The notes under the pieces were generated by a model. That model was not told the DNA's origin and ran no database searches. It saw nothing but the letters and a program-made list of their open reading frames with translations. This document shows, piece after piece, positions 1-5,429 of a DNA stretch of 10,092 bases; within the stretch, counting starts at the first letter, position 1; each line of letters opens with the position of its first letter. Source of the DNA: an uncultured Bacilli bacterium (lineage in GTDB: Bacteria > Bacillota_I > Bacilli_A > RF39 > UBA660); contig CAKOXR010000032.1 in NCBI GenBank assembly GCA_934130215.1, positions 1 to 10,092 of the forward strand, written 5' to 3'. The translations under genes were made by a program, and so were the position numbers.

Positions 1-77
1 TATTTTATTACTACTTTTTCCGTCTTTTTGAATATATACATATATTAGCACACTTTTTTTAGATAAGCAAGTATTTA
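1..77 (-). promoter_or_regulatory. Repeated promoter element, copy 1
   Basis: This 77-bp stretch is identical to 1144-1220. Read on the minus strand it has a -35-like TTGCTT (65-70), a 17-bp spacer, and a -10-like TAATAT (42-47) preceded by TGTGC, which supplies an extended -10 TGn. Transcription would run leftwards out of the window, so the driven gene is not visible. The copy may extend further left. That it is a promoter is inferred from motif spacing and from being kept identical while the flanking sequence decayed. Confidence 0.55.
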
Positions 78-166
78 GAAAAAATTATTTTTCTAGTAAA
101 AATATATTTTTATATTAAATATATATAATATTAAAATAGTTCTATTAAAATAAAGTCCACATATTT

Positions 167-262
167 TTAATTATCTTTAAATTAACTAATTTGATATCAT
201 AACTTCATCTTTTAATTTATTACCATCATAAATTTGTCATTTTTCATAAAATGTATAATCAT
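167..262 (-). pseudogene. Decayed 3' end of a second DUF4143 ATPase gene
   Basis: On the minus strand this aligns with the last roughly 30 codons of the intact ATPase gene (1315-1404). The intact gene encodes MIIARTKHDD, later ISNWLIRDN. Here the reading is MIIHFMKNDK and, after a frame change, VMISN followed by TAG where the intact copy has TGG (Trp), then LI and another stop. Similarity begins abruptly at 262, just beyond the Nudix stop codon, and continues left through the non-coding spacer into the 77-bp repeat. It is a 3' fragment only. The intrinsic terminator that follows the intact gene is no longer recognisable here. Confidence 0.65.
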
Positions 263-264
263 TA

Positions 265-744
265 TTAATATTCTCTATAAACAAAATGAACTAATTCATC
301 ATTTTTTTCTTTTAATTTTTCTTTCATTATTTCAGGATTAATTTTATAATTATCTATTTCATCTATTTTAATCCACTTGTATTTAGACTTTCCTTCGGTT
401 AAATCCAAACTATCATATTCTTCATCGTAATATTTATATTTATTTTCATCAATCGTTAATTTATAAAAAAAACTAATTTCATGATATTTTAGATTAGGAA
501 ACTCAATAAAACTTTCACCAATATACGAAAGTTCAACATCTTCATCAATATTAAGTTCTTCTTTTAATTCCCTTTTAATTGCATTTAGAGAATCCTCATG
601 AAGTTCAACTCTTCCACCAGGAAACATATAAAAATCATGATTTCCTTGTCTTTGCATAAATATTTTCGTTTTATCTTTATTATAAATAATTCCTGATACT
701 CTTACACCAAATCTATTGTTTTCATCTTTAATTGTTATTACCAT
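265..744 (-). CDS. Nudix hydrolase
   Basis: A 159-aa protein of ordinary Nudix size. The Nudix box runs from about residue 44 to 66: G44, five residues, E50, seven residues, then R58-E59-L-K-E62-E63, the metal-binding helix that positions Mg2+ for cleaving a nucleoside diphosphate linked to another moiety. The usual glycine near the end of the box is Asn65. FPGG at 41-44 precedes the box, as in the MutT/ADP-ribose-pyrophosphatase-like group. The substrate cannot be told from sequence. The ATG (742-744) has a strong AGGAGG site about 7 bases upstream. A small ORF ends 24 bp upstream and is probably co-transcribed. The gene ends directly against a decayed ATPase fragment and no clear terminator follows. 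It may be cytosolic housecleaning or tailoring cargo carried next to the ATPase. Confidence 0.9.
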   Translation of the reverse strand: MVITIKDENNRFGVRVSGIIYNKDKTKIFMQRQGNHDFYMFPGGRVELHEDSLNAIKRELKEELNIDEDVELSYIGESFIEFPNLKYHEISFFYKLTIDENKYKYYDEEYDSLDLTEGKSKYKWIKIDEIDNYKINPEIMKEKLKEKNDELVHFVYREY

Positions 745-768
745 ATTATACCTCCTACTTTTTTAATA

Positions 769-927
769 TTATTTGTTTCTTTTTAACTTTTTTTCTTCTT
801 CATCTTCATCAAGGTTCAAATAGAATTTGTAAACATTTTGAAGCCTTAATTTAGAATCATTTAAAGCTTCATTATATTCAAATATTGTATAATTCAAATT
901 TTTCTCTTCACTATTTTTTTCATTCAT
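769..927 (-). CDS. Small charged hypothetical protein
   Basis: I do not recognise this 52-aa product. It is rich in Glu, Lys and Asn, with an acidic patch followed by a basic end (DEDEEEKKLKRNK), has no membrane segment or signal peptide, and looks helical and soluble. A longer reading from a TTG at 978 is possible, but the ATG at 925-927 is preferred because AAGGA lies about 10 bases before it. It sits 24 bp upstream of the Nudix gene in the same direction, so the two probably form one transcript starting at the repeated promoter near 1185-1213. It could be a genuine small partner protein or a remnant of a longer gene. Confidence 0.5.
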   Translation of the reverse strand: MNEKNSEEKNLNYTIFEYNEALNDSKLRLQNVYKFYLNLDEDEEEKKLKRNK

Positions 928-978
928 GCTTCTTGTTCCTTCTTTTATAATTAGTCTATATACATATATTTTTTTCAA

Positions 979-1143
979 TATTTTAAATAAGATAGAATTT
1001 ATTATTCTATCTTTCTTATCTTACTACAATATTAATTGTTTTTTAAATATGACTATTAACTTAATAATTTGCTTATATTGAATATTTGCCTTTATATTCA
1101 ACATTCACAAAATACCATCAACCATTAACTTTCTATAAAATAT
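979..1143 (-). other. Structured leader between repeated promoter and small ORF/Nudix genes
   Basis: If transcription starts just downstream of the -10 at 1185-1190, about 250 nt of untranslated leader precede the small ORF. Three inverted repeats are visible: 1078-1085 with 1094-1101 (8 bp), 1026-1030 with 1035-1039 (5 bp), and 989-998 with 1004-1013 (10 perfect bp, 5-nt loop). The last has no U-run on the minus strand and only a mixed pyrimidine tract on the plus strand, so it is not a convincing terminator. I recognise no riboswitch family. Confidence 0.35.
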
Positions 1144-1220
1144 TATTTTATTACTACTTTTTCCGTCTTTTTGAATATATACATATATTAGCACACTTTT
1201 TTTAGATAAGCAAGTATTTA
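1144..1220 (-). promoter_or_regulatory. Repeated promoter element, copy 2
   Basis: Identical to 1-77. On the minus strand TTGCTT (1208-1213), a 17-bp spacer and TAATAT (1185-1190) with an upstream TGTGC extended -10. It is placed to transcribe the small ORF and the Nudix gene. It lies downstream of the ATPase terminator (1275-1299), so it probably gives the cargo genes transcription independent of the ATPase. Confidence 0.55.
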
Positions 1221-1274
1221 AGAAAAAGTTTTAGTCTTATAAAAATATATCTTGCATTAATTATAAGTAACATT

Positions 1275-1299
1275 AAAAAGCCAAGTCAATAAACTCGGC
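1275..1299 (-). terminator. Intrinsic terminator of the ATPase gene
   Basis: On the minus strand GCCGAGT (1293-1299) pairs with ACTTGGC (1280-1286) around a 6-nt loop (7 bp, one G-U pair), followed by five U residues (1275-1279). It starts about 16 bp past the ATPase stop codon. Confidence 0.8.
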
Positions 1300-1314
1300 A
1301 TATATAAACAATTT

Positions 1315-2517
1315 TTAGTTATCTCTAATTAACCAATTTGATATATCAACTATTTGGACACCCTCATATTGATAATCGTCATGTTTTGTTCTAGCAATAA
1401 TCATTTTAGGGTAAGCATCCTTAATTTGCAATAAGGGCGTTACCTCTCTTTTAAATGTTTCATTTTCAAAATCATTTCCAATATTATCCGAAACTTGAAT
1501 ATATATTTTTTCATTTCTCTTCATTGCTACAAAATCGATTTTTTTTTCATACAAAACACCAACATATACTTCATAGCCACGCCTTAATAATTCCATTGCT
1601 ACAATATTTTCATATACACTTCCATAATTCATATTTTTTGTACCTTGAATAGCATACTTAACAGCATGATCAGATAGATAATACTTATCTTGTGTAACTA
1701 AATATTTTTTACCTTGTATATCATATCTTCTAATACGATAAAAAGCAAAAGCTTTGCATAAATATTTAACATATGTTCCAACTGTTTTATCATTAACATC
1801 CGCTTTATTAGTATTTAAAGTATCAGTTAAACTTCGATATGAAGTTAGTCTTGAAATATTATCAATCAAAAAATCACTAATGCTATCTAACAAAGGAATG
1901 TTTTGAATTTTATTTCTTGTAATAATATCTCTTACTATCATTGTTTTATATACATCTCTAATATAATTATATTTTTTATCTATATCTTTATATAAATATG
2001 AACCAGAAAATCCACCTTCCAAAACAAATCTATCATAACTTTCTTCATTATTATCTAAATCATGATATTTTAAAAATTCTTTGTAAGAAAATGGGTAAAC
2101 TTCTATACTATAAGTTCTTCCAGTAAATAATGTTGCTAAATCACTTGATAAAAGAAAAGCATTAGAACCAGTAATATATATATCATATTTTTTTTCAGCA
2201 TGAAAATTATTGATTGCTTTTTCAAATCCATTACACATTTGTACTTCGTCAATCAAGATAAAATTATTTTTCCCTTCTTCATATTTTGAAGAAACATAAT
2301 TGATTAATTCTTTATATTCTTTTAATTCATCAAATTTATCAAGGTTAAAATCAATATAAATAATATTAGAATTTTCAACATTTTCTTTTATATAATCAAT
2401 AAACATATAAAGTAATTCTGATTTTCCACTACGTCTAACACCAGTAATAACTTTTATATCTGGTGTACCCATAACATCAACAACATCTTGCAAATACTTT
2501 CTTTTAATAGTTTTCAA
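1315..2517 (-). CDS. AAA_14/DUF4143 family ATPase
   Basis: A protein of about 400 aa. Numbered from the upstream GTG at 2526, Walker A is GVRRSGKS (29-36), Walker B is FILIDE (89-94), sensor-like ITGSN lies at 118-122 and a conserved GRT at 136-138. A winged-helix-like middle follows (about 205-265). The C-terminal DUF4143 part (about 300-400) has E306, D331 (KIDFVA) and YIQVS at 342-346, resembling a restriction-endonuclease-like fold with Gln in the last motif, as is common in this family. These ATPases are abundant and multicopy in gut bacteria, but their function is unsettled. The start chosen is TTG at 2515-2517, because AGAGGTGAT (2522-2530) is a near-perfect ribosome site that contains the GTG itself. 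The gene has its own promoter with an interleaved inverted repeat, and its own terminator. A decayed 3' copy lies at 167-262. Confidence 0.88.
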   Translation of the reverse strand: MKTIKRKYLQDVVDVMGTPDIKVITGVRRSGKSELLYMFIDYIKENVENSNIIYIDFNLDKFDELKEYKELINYVSSKYEEGKNNFILIDEVQMCNGFEKAINNFHAEKKYDIYITGSNAFLLSSDLATLFTGRTYSIEVYPFSYKEFLKYHDLDNNEESYDRFVLEGGFSGSYLYKDIDKKYNYIRDVYKTMIVRDIITRNKIQNIPLLDSISDFLIDNISRLTSYRSLTDTLNTNKADVNDKTVGTYVKYLCKAFAFYRIRRYDIQGKKYLVTQDKYYLSDHAVKYAIQGTKNMNYGSVYENIVAMELLRRGYEVYVGVLYEKKIDFVAMKRNEKIYIQVSDNIGNDFENETFKREVTPLLQIKDAYPKMIIARTKHDDYQYEGVQIVDISNWLIRDN

Positions 2518-2536
2518 CTTAATCACCTCTAATAAG

Positions 2537-2565
2537 ATTATATACTTTTATTTCGCAAAAGTCAA
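2537..2565 (-). promoter_or_regulatory. ATPase promoter
   Basis: On the minus strand TTGACT (2560-2565), exactly 17 bp, then TATAAT (2537-2542): a strong sigma-A type promoter. The predicted start is near 2530, which is where the ribosome binding site begins, so the leader would be only about 13 nt to the TTG start. Confidence 0.8.
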
Positions 2566-2588
2566 TTTTTTTCATTTTTGCGAAATAA
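2548..2588. promoter_or_regulatory. 13-bp inverted repeat (candidate operator) in the ATPase promoter
   Basis: TTATTTCGCAAAA (2548-2560) and TTTTGCGAAATAA (2576-2588) are perfect inverted copies separated by 15 bp. One arm fills the spacer between -35 and -10 and touches the -35; the other lies just upstream of the -35. This geometry fits a repressor site. The CG step stands out in such AT-rich sequence. Which protein binds is unknown; the ATPase itself has a winged-helix-like region and is a candidate (inference). Confidence 0.65.
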
Positions 2589-2624
2589 TATAAAAATTTT
2601 TCTATCATTCTTATTTATAATATT

Positions 2625-3083
2625 TTAAAAAATTTTATCATCTAATTCAATATAATATAAGTTTTCACCATTCTTTAATCTATCAATATATATTGCTCCA
2701 AACTTTTCATAATAATTTACCAAATCAGATTTTAAATAAACTTTTTTATATCCTAACTTCTTCGCTTTTCTTAAAATTGCATCATTTAAAACTTTTGAAT
2801 ATCCATTACCCCTATATTCTTTCTTTACATACATCGTTGCATACCAAGGACTTAAATCACATCGTTCATCGCCATCATATTTAAACAATGAAATAAAACC
2901 TATTAAATTTTTATCATCAACTAATCCTATGATACTTATTACTTTATCTTCATTTAAAATTTTACTAATCTTATATTCAACATATTGATCCAAATTTTTT
3001 TCTTTATTAGACCATTCCAAATAACATAGTTTAACATATTCTTTTAAATAATTAAAATCTGTTTTAATATCTATTATTTTCAC
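2625..3083 (-). CDS. GNAT family N-acetyltransferase
   Basis: About 152 aa, single GNAT domain. The acetyl-CoA binding motif A is YVKKEYRGNGYS, a beta strand then R-x-x-G-x-S entering the long helix, near residues 85-96. YYEKFGA near the C-terminus is the usual motif B segment, and LSPWYATMYV before motif A is typical. The acceptor substrate is unknown. The start is set at GTG 3081-3083: the GTG at 3090-3092 lies next to the AGTGGGG ribosome site, whereas this one is about 8 bases downstream of it. The gene ends 37 bp before the ATPase inverted repeat, with no obvious terminator between. The promoter was not clearly identified. Confidence 0.85.
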   Translation of the reverse strand: MKIIDIKTDFNYLKEYVKLCYLEWSNKEKNLDQYVEYKISKILNEDKVISIIGLVDDKNLIGFISLFKYDGDERCDLSPWYATMYVKKEYRGNGYSKVLNDAILRKAKKLGYKKVYLKSDLVNYYEKFGAIYIDRLKNGENLYYIELDDKIF

Positions 3084-3279
3084 AAAAAACACCCCACTTA
3101 ATTTATTAACTAACTACAAATTTATCTATTTAATTTTCTTTTTCCAAATTTCTTTACTCATTACATTACCACTAACTATAAATAGTATATAATTTAAAAA
3201 AAAACAATCTAAAGTACAAAACTTGCACTTTCCCATTCCAATTATTTAAGCATTAACATCAAATAAATCCATAAATCTG

Positions 3280-3312
3280 AATTAATTATATTATACAAAC
3301 ATATAATTAATT
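3280..3312 (+). promoter_or_regulatory. 12-bp palindrome abutting the ribosome site of the membrane protein gene
   Basis: AATTAATTATAT (3280-3291) and ATATAATTAATT (3301-3312) are perfect inverted copies around a 9-nt loop. The right arm ends directly against AGGTG (3313-3317), the ribosome site of the next gene. It could be an operator or, if transcribed, an AU-rich hairpin. AT-only palindromes arise easily in this base composition. Confidence 0.35.
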
Positions 3313-3322
3313 AGGTGAAAAA

Positions 3323-3682
3323 ATGAATTATTTAAAAAAAATAAGTATTGCTTTAGGAATAAGTTTTGGTATAACTTTAATATTAACATTTTTTAATACT
3401 TTATTTAATTATATCGAAATATATAATTATAATATATATACAATCATTGAATTTATAATCATATTAATAACATCACTTATATCAGGATTTATAAACGGTA
3501 AAAATTCAAACAAAAAAGGATGGCTTGAAGGACTTAAATTAAGCTTAATAATTATTATACTATTGTTATTTTTTAATATTATAAACGGATTTATATTTAA
3601 TATAAAACTAATCATTTTTTATATAATCATTATAATATCCAATATAATAGGAAGTATAATTGGAATACAAAAAAAAGGCTAA
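3323..3682 (+). CDS. TIGR04086/DUF3792-like four-helix membrane protein
   Basis: 119 aa with four hydrophobic helices at about 7-29, 38-57, 71-91 and 93-115. The 2-3 loop (60-70) reads KNSNKKGWLEG, and the SGFINGK...GWLEGLK pattern is what I associate with TIGR04086, a family of about 120 aa largely found in endospore formers and of unknown function. The ATG is 5 bases past AGGTG. It is the only confident plus-strand gene in the window. It converges on sigE; the two stop codons overlap and share a terminator. A link to sporulation is inference from family distribution and position. Confidence 0.7.
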   Translation: MNYLKKISIALGISFGITLILTFFNTLFNYIEIYNYNIYTIIEFIIILITSLISGFINGKNSNKKGWLEGLKLSLIIIILLLFFNIINGFIFNIKLIIFYIIIIISNIIGSIIGIQKKG

Positions 3683-3709
3683 GTTTTACTTATAACTTTA
3701 AGCCTTTTT
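3672..3709. terminator. Bidirectional terminator shared by the membrane protein gene and sigE
   Basis: AAAAAGGCT (3672-3680) pairs with AGCCTTTTT (3701-3709), and AAGTT (3681-3685) with AACTT (3694-3698), around an 8-nt loop with a 2-nt bulge. The A/T flanks give a U-run in both directions. The stem contains both stop codons (TAA 3680-3682 plus strand, TAG 3679-3681 minus strand), so it also encodes the last residues of SigE. Confidence 0.85.
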
Positions 3710-4368
3710 ATTATTTTCTTTTCAATTCTAGAAATATAAGATTGACTTATATTAAGTAATTCTGCAACATCCTTTTGAGTCATTTCTTTGTTTCCAAATA
3801 AACCATACCTTAAAACCATAATCTTTTTATCACGACCTTTTAATTTAGAAATTTCTTCATATAAAATTTTTTTATCATTTTCTTCTTCAATACCCCTTGT
3901 TACTATATCATCATCAGTCCCAATTATATCCTCCAAATGTAATTCATTACCTTCTTGGTCATAACTTAAACTATCCTCTAAACTAATCTCTCCTTTTCTT
4001 CTTTTATTTTTTCTTAAAAACATCAAAATTTCATTATCAATACATCTAGAAGCATAAGTTGCAAGCTTAATATTTTTATCTAACTTATATGTATTAACAC
4101 CCTTTATTAAACCAATTGTACCAATACTTACTAAATCTTCTAAATCTATACCAGTATTTTCATACTTTTTAGATAAAAAAACAACTAACCTTAAATTATG
4201 TTCAATTAACTTATTTTTAGCAGTACTATCTCCATTCATACTAAGTAAAACAAGTTTTTCTTCTTCTTCCTTTTTTAAAGGTTCAGGCAATTTATCAGTG
4301 CTTCCAATAAAATATACACCATTACCCTTAAAAAAACTTAAAATTTTTCTAATTAATTTCCTTAACAT
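3679..4368 (-). CDS. sigE: RNA polymerase sporulation sigma factor sigma-E (pro-form)
   Basis: 229 aa, close to the 239 aa of B. subtilis SigE. Residues 1 to about 22 form a basic, amphipathic pro-sequence; VYFIGS (18-23) matches the VYYIGG stretch around the SpoIIGA cleavage site. Region 2 (about 47-118) contains the core-binding DLEDLVSIGTIGLIKG and the -10-reading YASRCIDNEILMFLR. Region 4 (about 172-224) has a helix-turn-helix with TQKDVAELLNISQSYIS. Sigma-K has a similar body, but the adjoining spoIIGA settles the identity. The gene overlaps the spoIIGA end by 7 bp (4362-4368), with GGAGGG inside the last spoIIGA codons as ribosome site. Activity should be confined to the mother cell after SpoIIGA processing, as in B. 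subtilis. Confidence 0.95.
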   Translation of the reverse strand: MLRKLIRKILSFFKGNGVYFIGSTDKLPEPLKKEEEEKLVLLSMNGDSTAKNKLIEHNLRLVVFLSKKYENTGIDLEDLVSIGTIGLIKGVNTYKLDKNIKLATYASRCIDNEILMFLRKNKRRKGEISLEDSLSYDQEGNELHLEDIIGTDDDIVTRGIEEENDKKILYEEISKLKGRDKKIMVLRYGLFGNKEMTQKDVAELLNISQSYISRIEKKIIKRLKVISKT

Positions 4369-5126
4369 ATTCCCTCCAATTTATTATTAAGTAAACAATC
4401 TACACCTTCTATATCTATCTTAAAACATGTACCAACATATATATCATATGTTTTATCTTTATAAATTAATTTACCTTTAACACATTTTAAATAACTTTTA
4501 CCAATAATTAAAGAACAAGGTACAATAAGTATATTTGAAGATTTTATTTTTTTATCAATTAAAACAATAGGTTTAAAAAAATATGGATCAACTAAATTAT
4601 TACCACTATCCATAAAACCATTAAATTTATAAATTTTATTTTCAATTTCAATACTAACTTTATAAATATTATTATAAATCTGTTTAAACATTTTAGATTC
4701 TTTTATATAAATATATAAAATTATTGGTGATGAAATAAATAAAACTATATAATTTATACTTAAACCTTTAAAATAAAAAACTAAACCAGTATTTTTATAA
4801 GAAAAAGTAATACTTAAAAAATATAAAAAACCACCTAGTATAATACTAATAGTATATAAAAATAACATATTTTTTAAAAAATATTTTATATTTTTATAAC
4901 TAAAACTTATTAAAATCATTATTATACTTATAATAATTTTAAATAAAAACAATTGAAAATTAGTTATTTTGATAAATAAAAATAATATACTTAAACTACC
5001 TATAAATGAAGATAATAACATTCTATAAAATTTTGCATTTCTTTTTAATATTATTGATGTTGTTAATAAAATGAGTAAATCAAAAGAAAAATTTATAAAT
5101 AAAATAACATCTATATATATTTTCAT
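4362..5126 (-). CDS. spoIIGA: Sigma-E processing membrane aspartic protease SpoIIGA
   Basis: 254 aa from the chosen start, shorter than the 309 aa of B. subtilis. The N-terminal half has about five membrane helices; the C-terminal half carries the aspartic protease motif FMDSGN (Asp173 from this start), matching the catalytic D-S-G-N region. It cleaves the pro-sequence from sigma-E after the SpoIIR signal crosses from the forespore. The start is ATG 5124-5126, giving MKIYIDVILFINF, which aligns with the known SpoIIGA N-terminus; GGTGAT lies just upstream. Readings from TTG 5138 add four residues and are unlikely. It is translationally coupled to sigE. Its leader carries a hairpin and a tiny ORF. 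Confidence 0.93.
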   Translation of the reverse strand: MKIYIDVILFINFSFDLLILLTTSIILKRNAKFYRMLLSSFIGSLSILFLFIKITNFQLFLFKIIISIIMILISFSYKNIKYFLKNMLFLYTISIILGGFLYFLSITFSYKNTGLVFYFKGLSINYIVLFISSPIILYIYIKESKMFKQIYNNIYKVSIEIENKIYKFNGFMDSGNNLVDPYFFKPIVLIDKKIKSSNILIVPCSLIIGKSYLKCVKGKLIYKDKTYDIYVGTCFKIDIEGVDCLLNNKLEGIC

Positions 5127-5176
5127 TTTCATCACCAAAATAATTATAAAATATAAAATATAAAAATTTTGTCATT

Positions 5177-5209
5177 TTAAAAGAAAGCCGTAACCATACG
5201 AGCTTTCAT
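5177..5209 (-). CDS. Possible 10-codon leader ORF before spoIIGA
   Basis: ATG at 5207-5209 encodes MKARMVTAFF and stops at TAA. It coincides with the hairpin 5183-5207 and uses codons (CGT, ACG, GCT) richer in GC than its surroundings. No good ribosome site is seen, since the predicted transcript start is only about 10 bases upstream. It may simply be a by-product of the hairpin. Confidence 0.2.
   Translation of the reverse strand: MKARMVTAFF
5183..5207 (-). promoter_or_regulatory. Hairpin in spoIIGA leader (attenuator or terminator)
   Basis: On the minus strand GAAAGC (5202-5207), a bulged T, CGTA, loop TGGT, TACG, GCTTTC (5183-5188): 10 paired bases with one bulge, followed by TTTT (5179-5182). 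It lies 57 bp before the spoIIGA start. It could end transcripts arriving from upstream or attenuate spoIIGA-sigE transcription. A stronger terminator already follows the upstream small ORF, which favours a regulatory role. Confidence 0.5.
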
Positions 5210-5232
5210 GTACTTATGTACAATATATTATA
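5209..5232 (-). promoter_or_regulatory. Candidate spoIIGA promoter with TGTAC/GTACA palindrome
   Basis: On the minus strand TATAAT (5227-5232), ATAT, then TGTAC-ATAA-GTACA (5209-5222). No good -35 is present at the usual distance, which would fit an activator-dependent promoter such as one using Spo0A, but I see no clear Spo0A box. The same arrangement precedes the 36-aa ORF. Confidence 0.4.
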
Positions 5233-5240
5233 TTCAAAAT

Positions 5241-5267
5241 AAACAAAAAAAGTCCTTTAAAGGACTT
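5241..5267 (-). terminator. Intrinsic terminator after the 36-aa ORF
   Basis: A perfect 18-nt palindrome (5250-5267, arms AAGTCC and GGACTT around TTTAAA) is followed on the minus strand by six U, G, three U. The stem overlaps the stop codon of the small ORF. It probably ends the mtaB-recD2-small ORF transcript. Confidence 0.85.
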
Positions 5268-5376
5268 AGTTTAGGTTTTCATTTAAAAATGTTTTAATTT
5301 TTGGTTCATATTTTTGGTAAACAAGAACTGATATACCACCTAAACTCATTAAAGCTAGATTCTTAATTGTATTCAT
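5266..5376 (-). CDS. 36-aa small membrane-type protein
   Basis: A short ORF with ATG at 5374-5376 and AAGGAG five bases upstream, a very good ribosome site. The product has a hydrophobic stretch NLALMSLGGISVLVY (about 6-20) followed by a charged tail ending KTFLNENLN. A single membrane helix with a short soluble tail is likely. I do not recognise the family. It lies 53 bp after recD2, has its own TATAAT-type upstream element, and ends in a strong terminator, all of which support a real gene. Its place before spoIIGA-sigE makes a sporulation or envelope role possible but unproven. Confidence 0.7.
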   Translation of the reverse strand: MNTIKNLALMSLGGISVLVYQKYEPKIKTFLNENLN

Positions 5377-5392
5377 TTTTGCTCCTTTTTAA

Positions 5393-5419
5393 GTACTTTT
5401 TAGTACATTATATATTATA
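5393..5419 (-). promoter_or_regulatory. Candidate promoter of the 36-aa ORF with GTACT/AGTAC palindrome
   Basis: On the minus strand TATAAT (5414-5419, with a second overlapping TATAAT at 5407-5412), then TGTACT-AAAA-AGTAC. The palindrome arms are 5393-5397 and 5402-5406. It mirrors the element before spoIIGA. The -35 region would lie in the end of recD2 and is weak. Confidence 0.4.
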
Positions 5420-5429
5420 ACCATTTATT

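Larger units (their letters stand above)
1..262. repeat. Direct repeat, left copy (77 bp identical, remainder diverged)
   Basis: Left member of a direct repeat with 1144-1404. Bases 1-77 are identical at an offset of 1143. Bases 78-262 align with scattered substitutions and almost no net indel, covering the ATPase 3' spacer and the tail of the coding region. No similarity is seen beyond 262. The left edge is cut by the window. Confidence 0.75.
1144..1404. repeat. Direct repeat, right copy
   Basis: Intact partner of the repeat at 1-262. It includes the promoter element, the ATPase terminator and the last ~30 codons of the ATPase gene. The distance between copies is about 1143 bp. Confidence 0.75.

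Noticed and set aside
989..1013. Intrinsic terminator at the 10-bp hairpin
   Set aside because: There is no U-run on the minus strand, and on the plus strand only a mixed pyrimidine tract with no plus-strand gene ending there.
1073..1132. Coding-like frame on the minus strand reading KVNG, stop, WYFVNVEYKGKYSI
   Set aside because: It resembles a protein C-terminus but is only about 20 codons with an internal TGA and no upstream frame or ribosome site; too short to call a pseudogene.
1..3100. Insertion sequence or CRISPR explanation for the left repeats
   Set aside because: There are only two direct copies, no transposase, no inverted terminal repeats and no spacer-repeat periodicity; the repeats correspond to an ATPase gene end plus a promoter.
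3126..3161. 11-codon ORF on the minus strand (MSKEIWKKKIK) upstream of the acetyltransferase gene
   Set aside because: It has only a weak ribosome site and Lys-rich frames are expected in AT-rich sequence; no independent support.
3269..3297. Sigma-E-like promoter before the membrane protein gene (CATAA then TATACA)
   Set aside because: The -10 resembles CATACA, but the -35 match is poor and the spacing is not ideal; AT-rich sequence makes such partial matches common.
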